64,000 bases of DNA from 66-474 sp963771735 (GTDB lineage: Bacteria > Pseudomonadota > Gammaproteobacteria > Xanthomonadales > Rhodanobacteraceae): assembly GCA_963771735.1 (NCBI GenBank), contig CAVYUN010000004.1:310001-374000 (forward strand). The letters run 5' to 3'. This document shows positions 55,440 through 62,998 of the stretch, in pieces (position 1 is the first letter of the stretch; every line of letters starts with the position of its first letter). The translations under genes were made by a program, and so were the position numbers. The notes below the pieces were generated by a model that saw only the letters and a program-made list of their open reading frames with translations, was not told where the DNA came from and made no database searches.

Positions 55440-55781
55440 TCAGGAGTGCGCGATCGCCTCGACACGCGCAGCGCAGATGAAGTCGTTCATCGACAAGCCG
55501 CCGACGTCGTGCGTGGACCAATGCACCACGCAGCGGTTGTAACCGACCTCGAGGTCGGGATGATGGTCCTGCAGGTTGGCCATCCAGCCGATGGCGTTGA
55601 CGAAGCCCAGCGTCTCGTAAAAGTTCGAGAACTCGAAAGCCCTGGTGATCGACTTGCCGTCCGTGCCAGCCTTCCATCCGGGCAGCAACGCCAGCAATTC
55701 GCGCACACGCGAATCGTCCAGCGAATGTTCATGGCCCTTGCGGGGTTCGCAGTGGAGCGTGGCCAGTTCGGCGCGGTTCAT
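55440..55781 (-). CDS. phhB: 4a-hydroxytetrahydrobiopterin dehydratase (pterin-4a-carbinolamine dehydratase)
   Basis: 113 residues. It recycles the pterin cofactor of phenylalanine hydroxylase by dehydrating 4a-carbinolamine. The active-site motif is HHPDLEVGYNRCVVHWSTHD, followed by GGLSMNDFICAARV. No phhA is seen in the window. The gene follows two cytochrome c genes with only a 10-bp gap. Confidence 0.95.
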   Translation of the reverse strand: MNRAELATLHCEPRKGHEHSLDDSRVRELLALLPGWKAGTDGKSITRAFEFSNFYETLGFVNAIGWMANLQDHHPDLEVGYNRCVVHWSTHDVGGLSMNDFICAARVEAIAHS

Positions 55782-55791
55782 GCCGGTGCGC

Positions 55792-56148
55792 TCAGTTGCC
55801 GCCCTGGATCTTGCCGTGCAGGTCGGAGAGCTTGCTCGGCAGGCTCGAAAAATACGCTGCCAGATCCTCGATGTCCTGATTGCTCAGCGGCGAAGCCATG
55901 CCATTCATGATGGCGTTGGTGCGCTTTCCGTTCTGGTAACCGTGCAGCGCCTGCTCGATGTAATCCTGGTATTGGCCGGCCAGGGCCGGGTAGTTGGATG
56001 CAGTGCCGTCACCGTCGTCGCCGTGGCAGGCCGCGCAGACCACGGCTTTTTTCTTGCCGGCGGCAGCATTGCCGGCGGCCGACGCCGTGCCGAAGTTCAG
56101 GACCAGCGCCGCGGCGAGGAGGGAGACGATGATGGTGCGTTGTTGCAT
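55792..56148 (-). CDS. periplasmic monohaem cytochrome c (class I), second of a pair
   Basis: 118 residues with a signal peptide (IIVSLLAAALVLNFGTASA) and one haem site CAACHGDDGDG. The distal Met ligand is probably in MNGMASPLSNQDI, followed by a helix ending LAAYFSSL. It is homologous to the upstream cytochrome (similar QYQDYIEQALHGYQNGKR / QNQQYLIDALNEYRSGAR region). It may shuttle electrons to a terminal oxidase; the partner is not in the window. Confidence 0.9.
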   Translation of the reverse strand: MQQRTIIVSLLAAALVLNFGTASAAGNAAAGKKKAVVCAACHGDDGDGTASNYPALAGQYQDYIEQALHGYQNGKRTNAIMNGMASPLSNQDIEDLAAYFSSLPSKLSDLHGKIQGGN

Positions 56149-56159
56149 GGTCGTTTCCC

Positions 56160-56501
56160 TCAGTTCGTTTGTTTTTGCCCGGGCGCGAGGCTGGACAGGT
56201 AGGCGGCGATGTTCTCGATCTGCTGCTCTGTCAGGCTATTTGCCTGCGCGTTCATCGTCGGGTATTGGCGGGCGCCGCTCCGGTATTCGTTGAGTGCGTC
56301 GATGAGGTACTGCTGGTTCTGTCCGGCGATGCGCGGCACGTGGTATTCGGGATAGATCGACTGGTATCCGGGGATGCCGTGGCAGCCGTGGCAGGAATAG
56401 ACCTCCAGCTTGCCCTTGGCCGCGTCGCCCTTGGCGAAGGCGGTGGATGCGAAACACATGAGGCCCGCCATCAGCGCGAAGGTCAGCATCGATCGGATCA
56501 T
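56160..56501 (-). CDS. periplasmic monohaem cytochrome c (class I), first of a pair
   Basis: 113 residues from ATG 56501, with a signal peptide (MLTFALMAGLMCFASTAFA) and one haem motif CHGCHGIPGY. A Met ligand is likely in YPTMNAQANSLTEQQIENI. The gene ends 11 bp before the second cytochrome gene, giving the order cyt c - cyt c - phhB. A longer in-frame start to 56990 runs through repeat-like intergenic DNA and is rejected. Confidence 0.9.
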   Translation of the reverse strand: MIRSMLTFALMAGLMCFASTAFAKGDAAKGKLEVYSCHGCHGIPGYQSIYPEYHVPRIAGQNQQYLIDALNEYRSGARQYPTMNAQANSLTEQQIENIAAYLSSLAPGQKQTN

Positions 56502-56615
56502 GTTCCCGGTTTCCCTGCGAGCGGCCTGCGCCGCGGTGGCAAAGTCGAAAGTATAGCTTGTGCCCCCGCGGCACTGGCAAGCGCCCGGCCGTGCGGGCAG
56601 TGGGCCGATTTGAAA

Positions 56616-56745
56616 TACCGTTCGTCCCGAGCGTAGCGCCGAAGGCGCGAAGTCGGAGGACAACGGCGCTTCGGCTCCGTTCGCTTTGCCCACGCAGTCT
56701 ATCTTGAGCTTGTCGAAGGACTCGGCACGGACGGTGATGGATTCA
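56616..56745. repeat. dispersed-repeat-like intergenic sequence upstream of the cytochrome genes
   Basis: A 309-bp gap (56502-56810) separates the cytochrome and NfeD genes. It holds TTCGTCCCGAGCGTAGCGCC (from 56621) with a GCGCC/GGCGC hairpin (56636-56648), and TTGAGCTTGTCGAAGGACTC (from 56704). Both resemble the GAGC-GTCGAAGGAC type of intergenic repeat often scattered in Xanthomonadales genomes. This is pattern recognition only; no second copy lies in this window. Confidence 0.4.
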
Positions 56746-56810
56746 GACTGGACCGGCACCCGGATTTGAGGGCATTTGCCAAGCGTGGTGGTTGGTGGTC
56801 TGATGGCGGC

Positions 56811-58178
56811 ATGAAGACGTGGCGCTCCGGGTTGTGGGGCTTGATTGCGCTGCTGGCAACCGCGGCGGCGTTTGCGTCCGCAACACCGATGGCGCATCCG
56901 ACCGCCGTGGTGCTGCGCGTCGATGGCGCGATCAGCCCGGCCAGCGCCGATTACGTGGTGCGCGGTATCGCGCGGGCCGATTCGATGCACGCCGGCGCGA
57001 TCGTGCTGGAACTCGATACGCCGGGCGGTCTTTCGAGTTCCATGCGCGACATCGTCAAGGCGATCCTGGCCTCGCCGGTTCCGGTGATCGGCTACGTCGC
57101 GCCTTCAGGCGCGCGCGCGGCAAGCGCCGGCACCTACATCATGTATGCCTGCCAAGTCGCCGCGATGGCGCCCGCGACCAACATCGGTGCCGCGACGCCG
57201 GTGTCCATGACGGGCGCGGGCAGCATGCCGTTGCCGGCTGCGAGTGCCGGCAAGGCCGTATCCGCGCCGGCTGGAAGCACCGAGATGCGCAAGGTCACCA
57301 ACGACGCGGTGGCCTATATCCGCGCGCTTGCGGAGCGCCGCGGCCGCAACGCCGACTGGGCGGAAAAGGCGGTGCGCGAGGCCGCGAGCGTGTCGGCCGG
57401 CGAGGCTTTGAAGCTGCGCGTCGTCGACCTGATCGCGCCCGACATTCCGGCGCTGCTCGCCGATGCGGACGGCCGCAGCGTCGAGACATCCGCGGGTACG
57501 CGCGTGCTGCATACGCGTGGCGCCACCATCGAGACCGTTGCGCCGGGCGTGCGCAGCCAATTCCTCGGCGTGATCGCCAATCCTTCGGTGGCATACATCC
57601 TGTTGCTGCTCGGCCTCGGCGGGCTGGTGATGGAAGGCCTGCACCCGGGCGGCATCCTGCCGGGCGTGGTCGGGGCGATCTGCCTGCTGTTGGCACTTTA
57701 CGCATTCCAGTTGTTGCCGGTGAATTACGCCGGACTCGGGCTTATCCTGCTCGGCGTGATACTGATCGTGTCGGAGGCATTCGTGCCCGCCTATGGCGTG
57801 CTCGGCACCGGCGGCGTGATTTCTTTCGTGATTGGTTCGGTGATCCTGATGCATACGGGCGTGCCCGGTTATGGTCTTGCATTGCCGCTGGTGATCGGCC
57901 TGGCCATCGCGGCGGCGGGTGTCCTCATCGGCATCGTGTGGATGGCGATGCGCTCGCATCGGCAACGGGTGGTCAGCGGGCGCGAAGAGATGGTCGGCGC
58001 GGTCGCCGAGGTGGTCGCCGATTTCGAGGGGCTTGGCCTGGTGCACGTGCACGGTGAACGCTGGCAGGCCCGGTCCGATGTTCCATTGCGGCGCGGCCAG
58101 CGCGTCAGCATTGTCGGCATGCAGGGATTGGTCCTGGATGTGGGGCCCGTGACCGAACCGAAGGAGGTTTCCAAATGA
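56811..58178 (+). CDS. NfeD family membrane-bound ClpP-class serine protease
   Basis: 455 residues from ATG 56811. A signal/anchor is followed by a ClpP/SppA-like protease domain (VVLRVDGAISPASADYVV, LELDTPGGLSSSMRDIV, catalytic Ser in GARAASAGTYI, and a Lys about 45-50 residues further). Four membrane segments follow (about residues 255-395), then a C-terminal NfeD OB-fold (GLVHVHGERWQARSDVPLR). Family members cleave stomatins. The SPFH gene overlaps its stop by 4 bp, the classic NfeD-stomatin pair of membrane quality control. Confidence 0.93.
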   Translation: MKTWRSGLWGLIALLATAAAFASATPMAHPTAVVLRVDGAISPASADYVVRGIARADSMHAGAIVLELDTPGGLSSSMRDIVKAILASPVPVIGYVAPSGARAASAGTYIMYACQVAAMAPATNIGAATPVSMTGAGSMPLPAASAGKAVSAPAGSTEMRKVTNDAVAYIRALAERRGRNADWAEKAVREAASVSAGEALKLRVVDLIAPDIPALLADADGRSVETSAGTRVLHTRGATIETVAPGVRSQFLGVIANPSVAYILLLLGLGGLVMEGLHPGGILPGVVGAICLLLALYAFQLLPVNYAGLGLILLGVILIVSEAFVPAYGVLGTGGVISFVIGSVILMHTGVPGYGLALPLVIGLAIAAAGVLIGIVWMAMRSHRQRVVSGREEMVGAVAEVVADFEGLGLVHVHGERWQARSDVPLRRGQRVSIVGMQGLVLDVGPVTEPKEVSK

Positions 58179-58960
58179 GCGTTTTCCCCGTGGTTGCCGT
58201 GGTCGTGGTGATCGTGCTGTTCATCCTGCTGTCCTCGATCAAGGTCCTGCGCGAGTACGATCGTGGCGTGATCTTCCTGTTCGGGCGGTTCCAGGCGGTC
58301 AAGGGGCCGGGCATCATCATCCTGATACCGGTGATGCAGCAGATGGTGCGGATCGACCTGCGCACGATCGTGATGGACGTGCCGCCGCAGGACGTGATTT
58401 CCCGCGACAACGTCCCGGTCAAGGTCAACGCGGTGATCCTGTTCCGGATCATGGATCCGGAGAAGGCGGTGATCCAGGTGGAGGATGCCCGCGAGGCGAC
58501 CAGCCAGCTCGCCCAGACCACCCTGCGTTCGGTGCTCGGCCAGCACGAACTGGACGAAATGCTCAGCGAGCGCGACAAGCTCAACCGGGATATCCAGGTC
58601 ATCCTCGACCAGCACACCGATGCATGGGGCATCAAGGTGTCCAACGTCGAGATCAAGCAGGTCGACCTGGATGACAGCATGGTGCGCGCGATCGCGCGCC
58701 AGGCCGAAGCCGAACGCCAGCGCCGCGCCAAGATCATCAACGCCGAGGGCGAGCTGCAGGCGTCGGAAAAACTGATGCAGGCAGCGCAGACCCTGATGCA
58801 GCAGCCGCAATCGATCCAGTTGCGTTACCTGCAAACGCTGGTGGAAGTCGCGGGGGACCGCACCTCCACGATCGTGTTCCCGCTGCCGCTGGATCTGCTG
58901 GAGCCCCTGGCCGGCACATTGCGCAAGTCCGCCGGCACCGACAAACCGCCGGTGGCGTGA
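58175..58960 (+). CDS. SPFH/stomatin (slipin) family membrane protein
   Basis: 261 residues: an N-terminal membrane segment (VVAVVVVIVLFILLSSI), an SPFH domain (about 25-190; EYDRGVIFLFGRFQAVKGPG, TSQLAQTTLRSVLGQHELDE, DDSMVRAIARQAEAERQRRA) and a C-terminal hydrophobic part. It overlaps the NfeD gene (ATGA), so the two are co-translated. Stomatin-like proteins form membrane scaffolds and are substrates or partners of NfeD proteases. Confidence 0.94.
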   Translation: MSVFPVVAVVVVIVLFILLSSIKVLREYDRGVIFLFGRFQAVKGPGIIILIPVMQQMVRIDLRTIVMDVPPQDVISRDNVPVKVNAVILFRIMDPEKAVIQVEDAREATSQLAQTTLRSVLGQHELDEMLSERDKLNRDIQVILDQHTDAWGIKVSNVEIKQVDLDDSMVRAIARQAEAERQRRAKIINAEGELQASEKLMQAAQTLMQQPQSIQLRYLQTLVEVAGDRTSTIVFPLPLDLLEPLAGTLRKSAGTDKPPVA

Positions 58961-58976
58961 CGTCGCCCGCCCGCGG

Positions 58977-59900
58977 TCAAACTCGCGCGGACTTCACCAG
59001 CAGGTGCTTGGCCAGGGTGCCGTGCATGCGGCCGAGCGCACGTACCAGATGCAGCATCGCGAACAACAGGAAGAATCCGATCACGAACATCACGATGGCG
59101 TCGGTCCATCCGGGTATGTGTGCTCCGAACCCCCAGTCCACGGTGACATGGCCGCCGATGAAATCACGGCCCAGGCCGAAGAAATCGAATGCCATGGCGA
59201 CGGGCGCCAGCAGCAATGCCAATGACACGCACGAAAGTACGATCACGATAGTGAAGTAGGCAATGCCGAGCGGCAGCATCAGCAACATGTAGAGCAGGGT
59301 CGCCCATGTGCGTGGATCGGTCAGCATCGACGCGATGCGCTTCAACCAGTGCCGATCACGTTCGGTGTACGGCGGGCGACGCGGCATGCGCACGCCCAGC
59401 AAGGCTTCGACGATCCGGCTCTCGACCAGCGAAAGCCCGCGCACCGAGGCCATGAACAGCAGGAAGAACGGCGCGCCGATGATCAGCACTGCAAATCCCG
59501 CCGACATCGACAGTCCCGTGACTGCCCAGGTGAAATAGAAGATGCCGGTGGCAAGCGCCAGCAGCATGTAGAACAACGAGCCGTAGGTGTGCGGATCGGC
59601 GAGCACGCCGAAGAAGCGTCCGGCCAGCGAGTGGCGCGGGCGCGGCGGCGGGGTGCGCAACGCACGCGCGACGGTTTTTTCGGTGTTGCGATAGATCTCG
59701 GCGACTTCCTCGGGTGCGCCGTAGCTGGTGGCGATTTTCGCCAGCAGTTCGGCCTCGCTCACGCCGGGGTTTTCCGCCAGCTCGGAGCGCAGGTGTTCCT
59801 CGGCGTCGTACAGGGCGTCCTGGATCATCGCCGGGTCGGCGCCGGCCAGCGCCGCGCGCAGTTGCGCCAGATAGTCCTCGATCGTTTGCGGCGTGCTCAT
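58977..59900 (-). CDS. HAAS/putative-sensor domain membrane protein paired with PadR
   Basis: 307 residues. The N-terminal ~75 residues form a HAAS-like helical domain (IEDYLAQLRAALAGADPAMI, DALYDAEEHLR). The rest is membrane-embedded with internal duplication: VLADPHTYGSLFYMLLALATGIFYFTW and MLTDPRTWATLLYMLLMLPLGIAYFTI-type segments (the two halves at about 100-185 and 200-285). The gene is 4 bp behind padR on the same strand, the common PadR/HAAS pairing in which the membrane protein is thought to sense an envelope signal. The ligand is unknown. Confidence 0.85.
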   Translation of the reverse strand: MSTPQTIEDYLAQLRAALAGADPAMIQDALYDAEEHLRSELAENPGVSEAELLAKIATSYGAPEEVAEIYRNTEKTVARALRTPPPRPRHSLAGRFFGVLADPHTYGSLFYMLLALATGIFYFTWAVTGLSMSAGFAVLIIGAPFFLLFMASVRGLSLVESRIVEALLGVRMPRRPPYTERDRHWLKRIASMLTDPRTWATLLYMLLMLPLGIAYFTIVIVLSCVSLALLLAPVAMAFDFFGLGRDFIGGHVTVDWGFGAHIPGWTDAIVMFVIGFFLLFAMLHLVRALGRMHGTLAKHLLVKSARV

Positions 59901-59904
59901 GGTT

Positions 59905-60261
59905 TCAATCCTTCAGTATCGAATCGACGTAGTTGCGCGTGGAGTTCCATGCACCGGTCCATTCGCGCAGGACCTTCCTGCCCAGCGGGGTGATGCGGTA
60001 GTAGCGCCTGGGCGGGCCGGCCTCGGAAGGCTCGACAAAGGTTTCGAGCAATGCCGCGGCGCTCAAGTTGCGCAACACCGGATACAGCGCGCTCTGCTTG
60101 CCGACCAGCACGCCACCGGCGTCGTGCTCCAGGCGTTTGGCGATCTGGTAGCCGTACAGGGGTTCGCGCGCGGCGGCGAGCACGGCCAGCAGCACCAGCG
60201 ACACCGTGCCGGAAGCCAGTTCCTTCTCGAACTTTTTCAGATACAGGTCGATGTCGGCCAT
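59905..60261 (-). CDS. PadR family transcriptional regulator
   Basis: 118 residues with the PadR winged helix (REPLYGYQIAKRLE, SALYPVLRNLSAAALLETFV, RYYRITPLGRKVL) and a short helical tail. It is upstream of and nearly touching the HAAS/sensor gene, which it most likely represses together with itself. An AT-rich island just upstream (60270-60335) probably holds the promoter and operator. Confidence 0.93.
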   Translation of the reverse strand: MADIDLYLKKFEKELASGTVSLVLLAVLAAAREPLYGYQIAKRLEHDAGGVLVGKQSALYPVLRNLSAAALLETFVEPSEAGPPRRYYRITPLGRKVLREWTGAWNSTRNYVDSILKD

Positions 60262-60269
60262 GCCGGCGC

Positions 60270-60326
60270 GCTTGCAATCATCGTAATAACGAGTGCACTA
60301 TAGCGCAGTTGATAATAGTTCGTATG
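60270..60326 (-). promoter_or_regulatory. AT-rich candidate promoter of the padR unit
   Basis: A locally AT-rich stretch in front of padR holds a -10-like TATAGT (complement at 60297-60302) and short inverted motifs (TCGT-AATA-ACGA at 60281-60292). The -35 is weak. This is a location call, not a proven operator. Confidence 0.35.
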
Positions 60327-60443
60327 CGTCGGAAGTCATGGGTCGAGAGTCATGCTTCACGACGAGGATGGAAACGCGCATACTGACTCTGTGCGCTACG
60401 ACTCGCGCAATTTGATCGCCGGTGGACGGCGAGGAGGCGAAAA

Positions 60444-60730
60444 ATGTTCAAATTCGGATTGGTGGCGTTGGCTGGTGGCCAGCGTGTGCTGGCTGTTCGG
60501 CGGCGCTGATCGGCGGCTTGTTCAAGCTGACATTCGGACTGGCGGGCGCGCTTTTCGGTGGCCTTTTCGCCGCTATCTCGCGGCAGGCCGTGGCGGTACT
60601 TTTCGTGGTTCCGGTCGTGTTGTTCGCGCTTTTGCCGCTGGTGGCGCCGCTGTTGGTGGTCGCCGGACTGGTATGGCTTGTCGTGCGCGTGTCGCGCCCG
60701 CACTCGTCCACGACTGCGGCTCCGCATTGA
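60444..60730 (+). CDS. small hydrophobic membrane protein, probably frame-shifted near its start
   Basis: ATG 60444 has an ideal GAGGAGG 6-7 bases upstream but its frame stops at 60509 after 21 residues (MFKFGLVALAGG...). A different frame then runs to 60730 with a strongly hydrophobic protein (ALIGGLFKLTFGLAGALFGG, AVLFVVPVVLFALLPLVAPL, VVAGLVWLVVRVSRP). Joining them needs one or two indels between 60470 and 60505. The product would be about 95 residues with two or three membrane segments; the family is not recognised. The shift may be another sequence error. Confidence 0.5.
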
Positions 60731-60861
60731 GGGGCGGTTGAGGTCGAGCTAGCGGCCACCGCGATCGGCGACCAGAGCCGTTGCGCGCGGCGACAAATCC
60801 GCGCCGCTCTGCCGCTGACTTCCGGGCCCTGAAACATCCATCGTTCATGTCGGCGTGTCGT

Positions 60862-61515
60862 TCAGTAGCTGCCGAGACTGAATTTGACCGGCACCAATGC
60901 CCACGCCTGGACGGTATGACCGTCCCGGGTTGCGGGATGGAAACGCCACGCCGCCAACACGTGCGCACGCGCCGCATCGTCCAGCACGCGCGATCCGCTA
61001 CTGCGCGCGATCGTGACCTGGACCGGTTTGCCGGACTGATCGACCAGCACTTTCAGCATCACGGTTCCCTGCGTGCCGGTGCGCAACGCCTGAAGCGGGT
61101 ATGGGGGCGGCGTCGCGGTCTCATAGGCGATGGTCGCGTCGCTATCGCCGACCGATCCCGTCGTCGTCTCGGAATGGGTCGTCGAGTTCTGGACTTGCGT
61201 AACGGGTGTGATGGTGGACATTGCGGGTAGTGAAATCTGCGACGGATGCGGCACCGAGACGTGAAGGCTCGGCGCCGCGACGTGCTGCGCCACGCGCAGG
61301 GTCGGGATCGCCGGTGGAGGCGCCACGGGCAGTGGCGGGGGCAACACCGTGGCCAGCAGCGATTGCGATGACGGCACGCGCACTTGCAGCGGCGCGCTGG
61401 GCAGCAACGCGTACAACACGAGGACGAGGTTGAAGCTCAAGGCCAGTGCCCACGCGAGAGAACGCGTCGCGTGCGGCATGCATTCGAACGAACGATCGAC
61501 GGCCAACGACATCAT
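60862..61515 (-). CDS. TonB family energy-transducing protein
   Basis: 217 residues from ATG 61515, with AGGAGG 6 bases upstream. A single N-terminal membrane anchor (SLAWALALSFNLVLVLYALL) leads into a Pro-rich spacer (VLPPPLPVAPPPAIPTL) and a C-terminal TonB domain (about 140-215; PPPYPLQALRTGTQGTVMLK, VLVDQSGKPVQVTIARSSG, AAWRFHPATRDG). No exbB/exbD or receptor gene is adjacent, so its partner transporter is unknown. Confidence 0.9.
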   Translation of the reverse strand: MMSLAVDRSFECMPHATRSLAWALALSFNLVLVLYALLPSAPLQVRVPSSQSLLATVLPPPLPVAPPPAIPTLRVAQHVAAPSLHVSVPHPSQISLPAMSTITPVTQVQNSTTHSETTTGSVGDSDATIAYETATPPPYPLQALRTGTQGTVMLKVLVDQSGKPVQVTIARSSGSRVLDDAARAHVLAAWRFHPATRDGHTVQAWALVPVKFSLGSY

Positions 61516-61650
61516 AAGCCACCTCCTTGCGACGAGGATTGTGGCCAAGGGCGCCGAGGGGTGGCACCCCGGTCAGTTGCCACGCTACGCCTTTGCGTAG
61601 CAGCCGACAAGTGCCGCTGCGTAGTCGACATGGGTATCTATACTCTTCAC

Positions 61651-62388
61651 ATGAACTTGGAATCCCCTGCCGACTCCGGCGAAGCCTTCCGACAGCGTCT
61701 TTCCGACGTACGCGCGTGCATCGCGGCGGCCTGCGCGAGGACGGGGCGCAATGCTACTTCGGTCCGCCTGCTGCCGGTCAGCAAGACGGTGAGCGAAGAC
61801 CGGCTGCGCGCCGCCTATGCCGCCGGATGCCGGGTGTTCGGCGAGAACAAGGTGCAGGAGGCACAGCGCAAGTGGCAGGCCATGTCGGACCTGCCGGATC
61901 TGCGCTGGTCCATCATCGGCCACTTGCAGACCAACAAGGCGAAAGTGGTGGCCGAATTCGCTGCCGAATTCCAGGCGCTGGACAGCTTGCGTGTTGCCGA
62001 AGCATTGGACCGGCGTCTGCAAGCATTGGGGCGCCGGATGGATGTCCTGGTGCAGGTCAACACGTCCGACGAGCAAAGCAAGTTCGGCCTGCCACCTGAC
62101 GAGGTCAAGGCATTCGCGGAACAACTGTCCGTGTTTTCATCGCTGCACGTGCGCGGCCTGATGACGCTGGCCATGCAATCGGAAGATGCGGAGCAGGTGC
62201 GGCCATGCTTCGTTCGCCTGCGCGAACTGCGTGACCGCCTGCGCCAGAGCGTGCCGGATGGCATCGTGATGGACGAACTGTCGATGGGGATGTCTGGCGA
62301 TTTCGAGCTTGCGGTCGAGGAAGGTTCGACCATCGTGCGCGTCGGGCAAGCGATCTTCGGTGTGCGTCCTACCTCTAAAAGCGCATAA
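61651..62388 (+). CDS. YggS family pyridoxal-phosphate homeostasis protein
   Basis: 245 residues from ATG 61651. It is a PLP-binding TIM-barrel protein that buffers vitamin B6 and affects amino-acid metabolism. The PLP Lys lies in VRLLPVSKTVS; other signatures are FGENKVQEAQRKWQAM, WSIIGHLQTNKAKVV, VNTSDEQSKFGL, LSMGMSGDFELAVEEGSTIV and RVGQAIFG. An in-frame ATG at 61630 also exists; neither start has a good ribosome site. A TATACT box directly before 61651 hints at a short leader. Confidence 0.95.
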   Translation: MNLESPADSGEAFRQRLSDVRACIAAACARTGRNATSVRLLPVSKTVSEDRLRAAYAAGCRVFGENKVQEAQRKWQAMSDLPDLRWSIIGHLQTNKAKVVAEFAAEFQALDSLRVAEALDRRLQALGRRMDVLVQVNTSDEQSKFGLPPDEVKAFAEQLSVFSSLHVRGLMTLAMQSEDAEQVRPCFVRLRELRDRLRQSVPDGIVMDELSMGMSGDFELAVEEGSTIVRVGQAIFGVRPTSKSA

Positions 62389-62448
62389 CCGCCGGGTGTG
62401 GCAATGGTCAACCGACGGTAAAGCGCAAGCGCCAACAGATCTTGGACT

Positions 62449-62940
62449 TCAATGACCGTTGGAGGTTGAGGGTAGGGCTGCCGATTCGGTCCCCAACGCT
62501 TGGAGGATCTTTTGGCTGTCCAGGTATTTGTCCAAACCGCTCATGCCCTTCGCAACATTGGGGTCGCCCATCAGTCCCATCATTGCACTTCGGCCTAAGA
62601 CAGAAAATGCGCTTTGCAGAGCCGCTGATCCGTCGTACAGCATGGCTTGTTTTGTTTGTTCCTTGCAGTCGACGGTGAGCAGCCTCGTGAACAGTTCCCC
62701 GGTCTTGCGATCGAGCGCATCGCGTTCCGCGGAGGTGACTTTAGCCATGGGAGCTACGCTTGGATGTAAAGCGATGGTTACGAACAGCCACTGTATGAAC
62801 GTAGTCCGCTGTGCAGGTGTAGTCGACGAAACCAAGCACTTCGCAAGGTCGTCCGCATAGGGATCAGCGCTGGCCACTGTGGCTTCCGTGGCCAAGAGCG
62901 CACAAACCGCGCAAAGAAAGACGGTCTTCAGCATGCGCAT
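62449..62940 (-). CDS. unknown secreted protein
   Basis: 163 residues with a signal peptide (LKTVFLCAVCALLATEATVASA). The mature part is largely helical and holds two cysteines (DDLAKCLVSST, LLTVDCKEQT) that could pair. Other landmarks are QWLFVTIALHPSVAPMAKV and LFTRLLTVDC. The family is not recognised. Its DNA is less GC-rich than its neighbours. It converges with the YggS gene 60 bp away. Confidence 0.65.
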   Translation of the reverse strand: MRMLKTVFLCAVCALLATEATVASADPYADDLAKCLVSSTTPAQRTTFIQWLFVTIALHPSVAPMAKVTSAERDALDRKTGELFTRLLTVDCKEQTKQAMLYDGSAALQSAFSVLGRSAMMGLMGDPNVAKGMSGLDKYLDSQKILQALGTESAALPSTSNGH

Positions 62941-62998
62941 CTGATATCCCCTGCTGGTTACACAGCTGTAACGAATTGAGATTACCTTCCGTGCGCCG

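Noticed and set aside
56502..56990. N-terminal extension of the first cytochrome c
   Set aside because: The extension translates intergenic repeat-like DNA and antisense of NfeD; the signal peptide begins at 56501.
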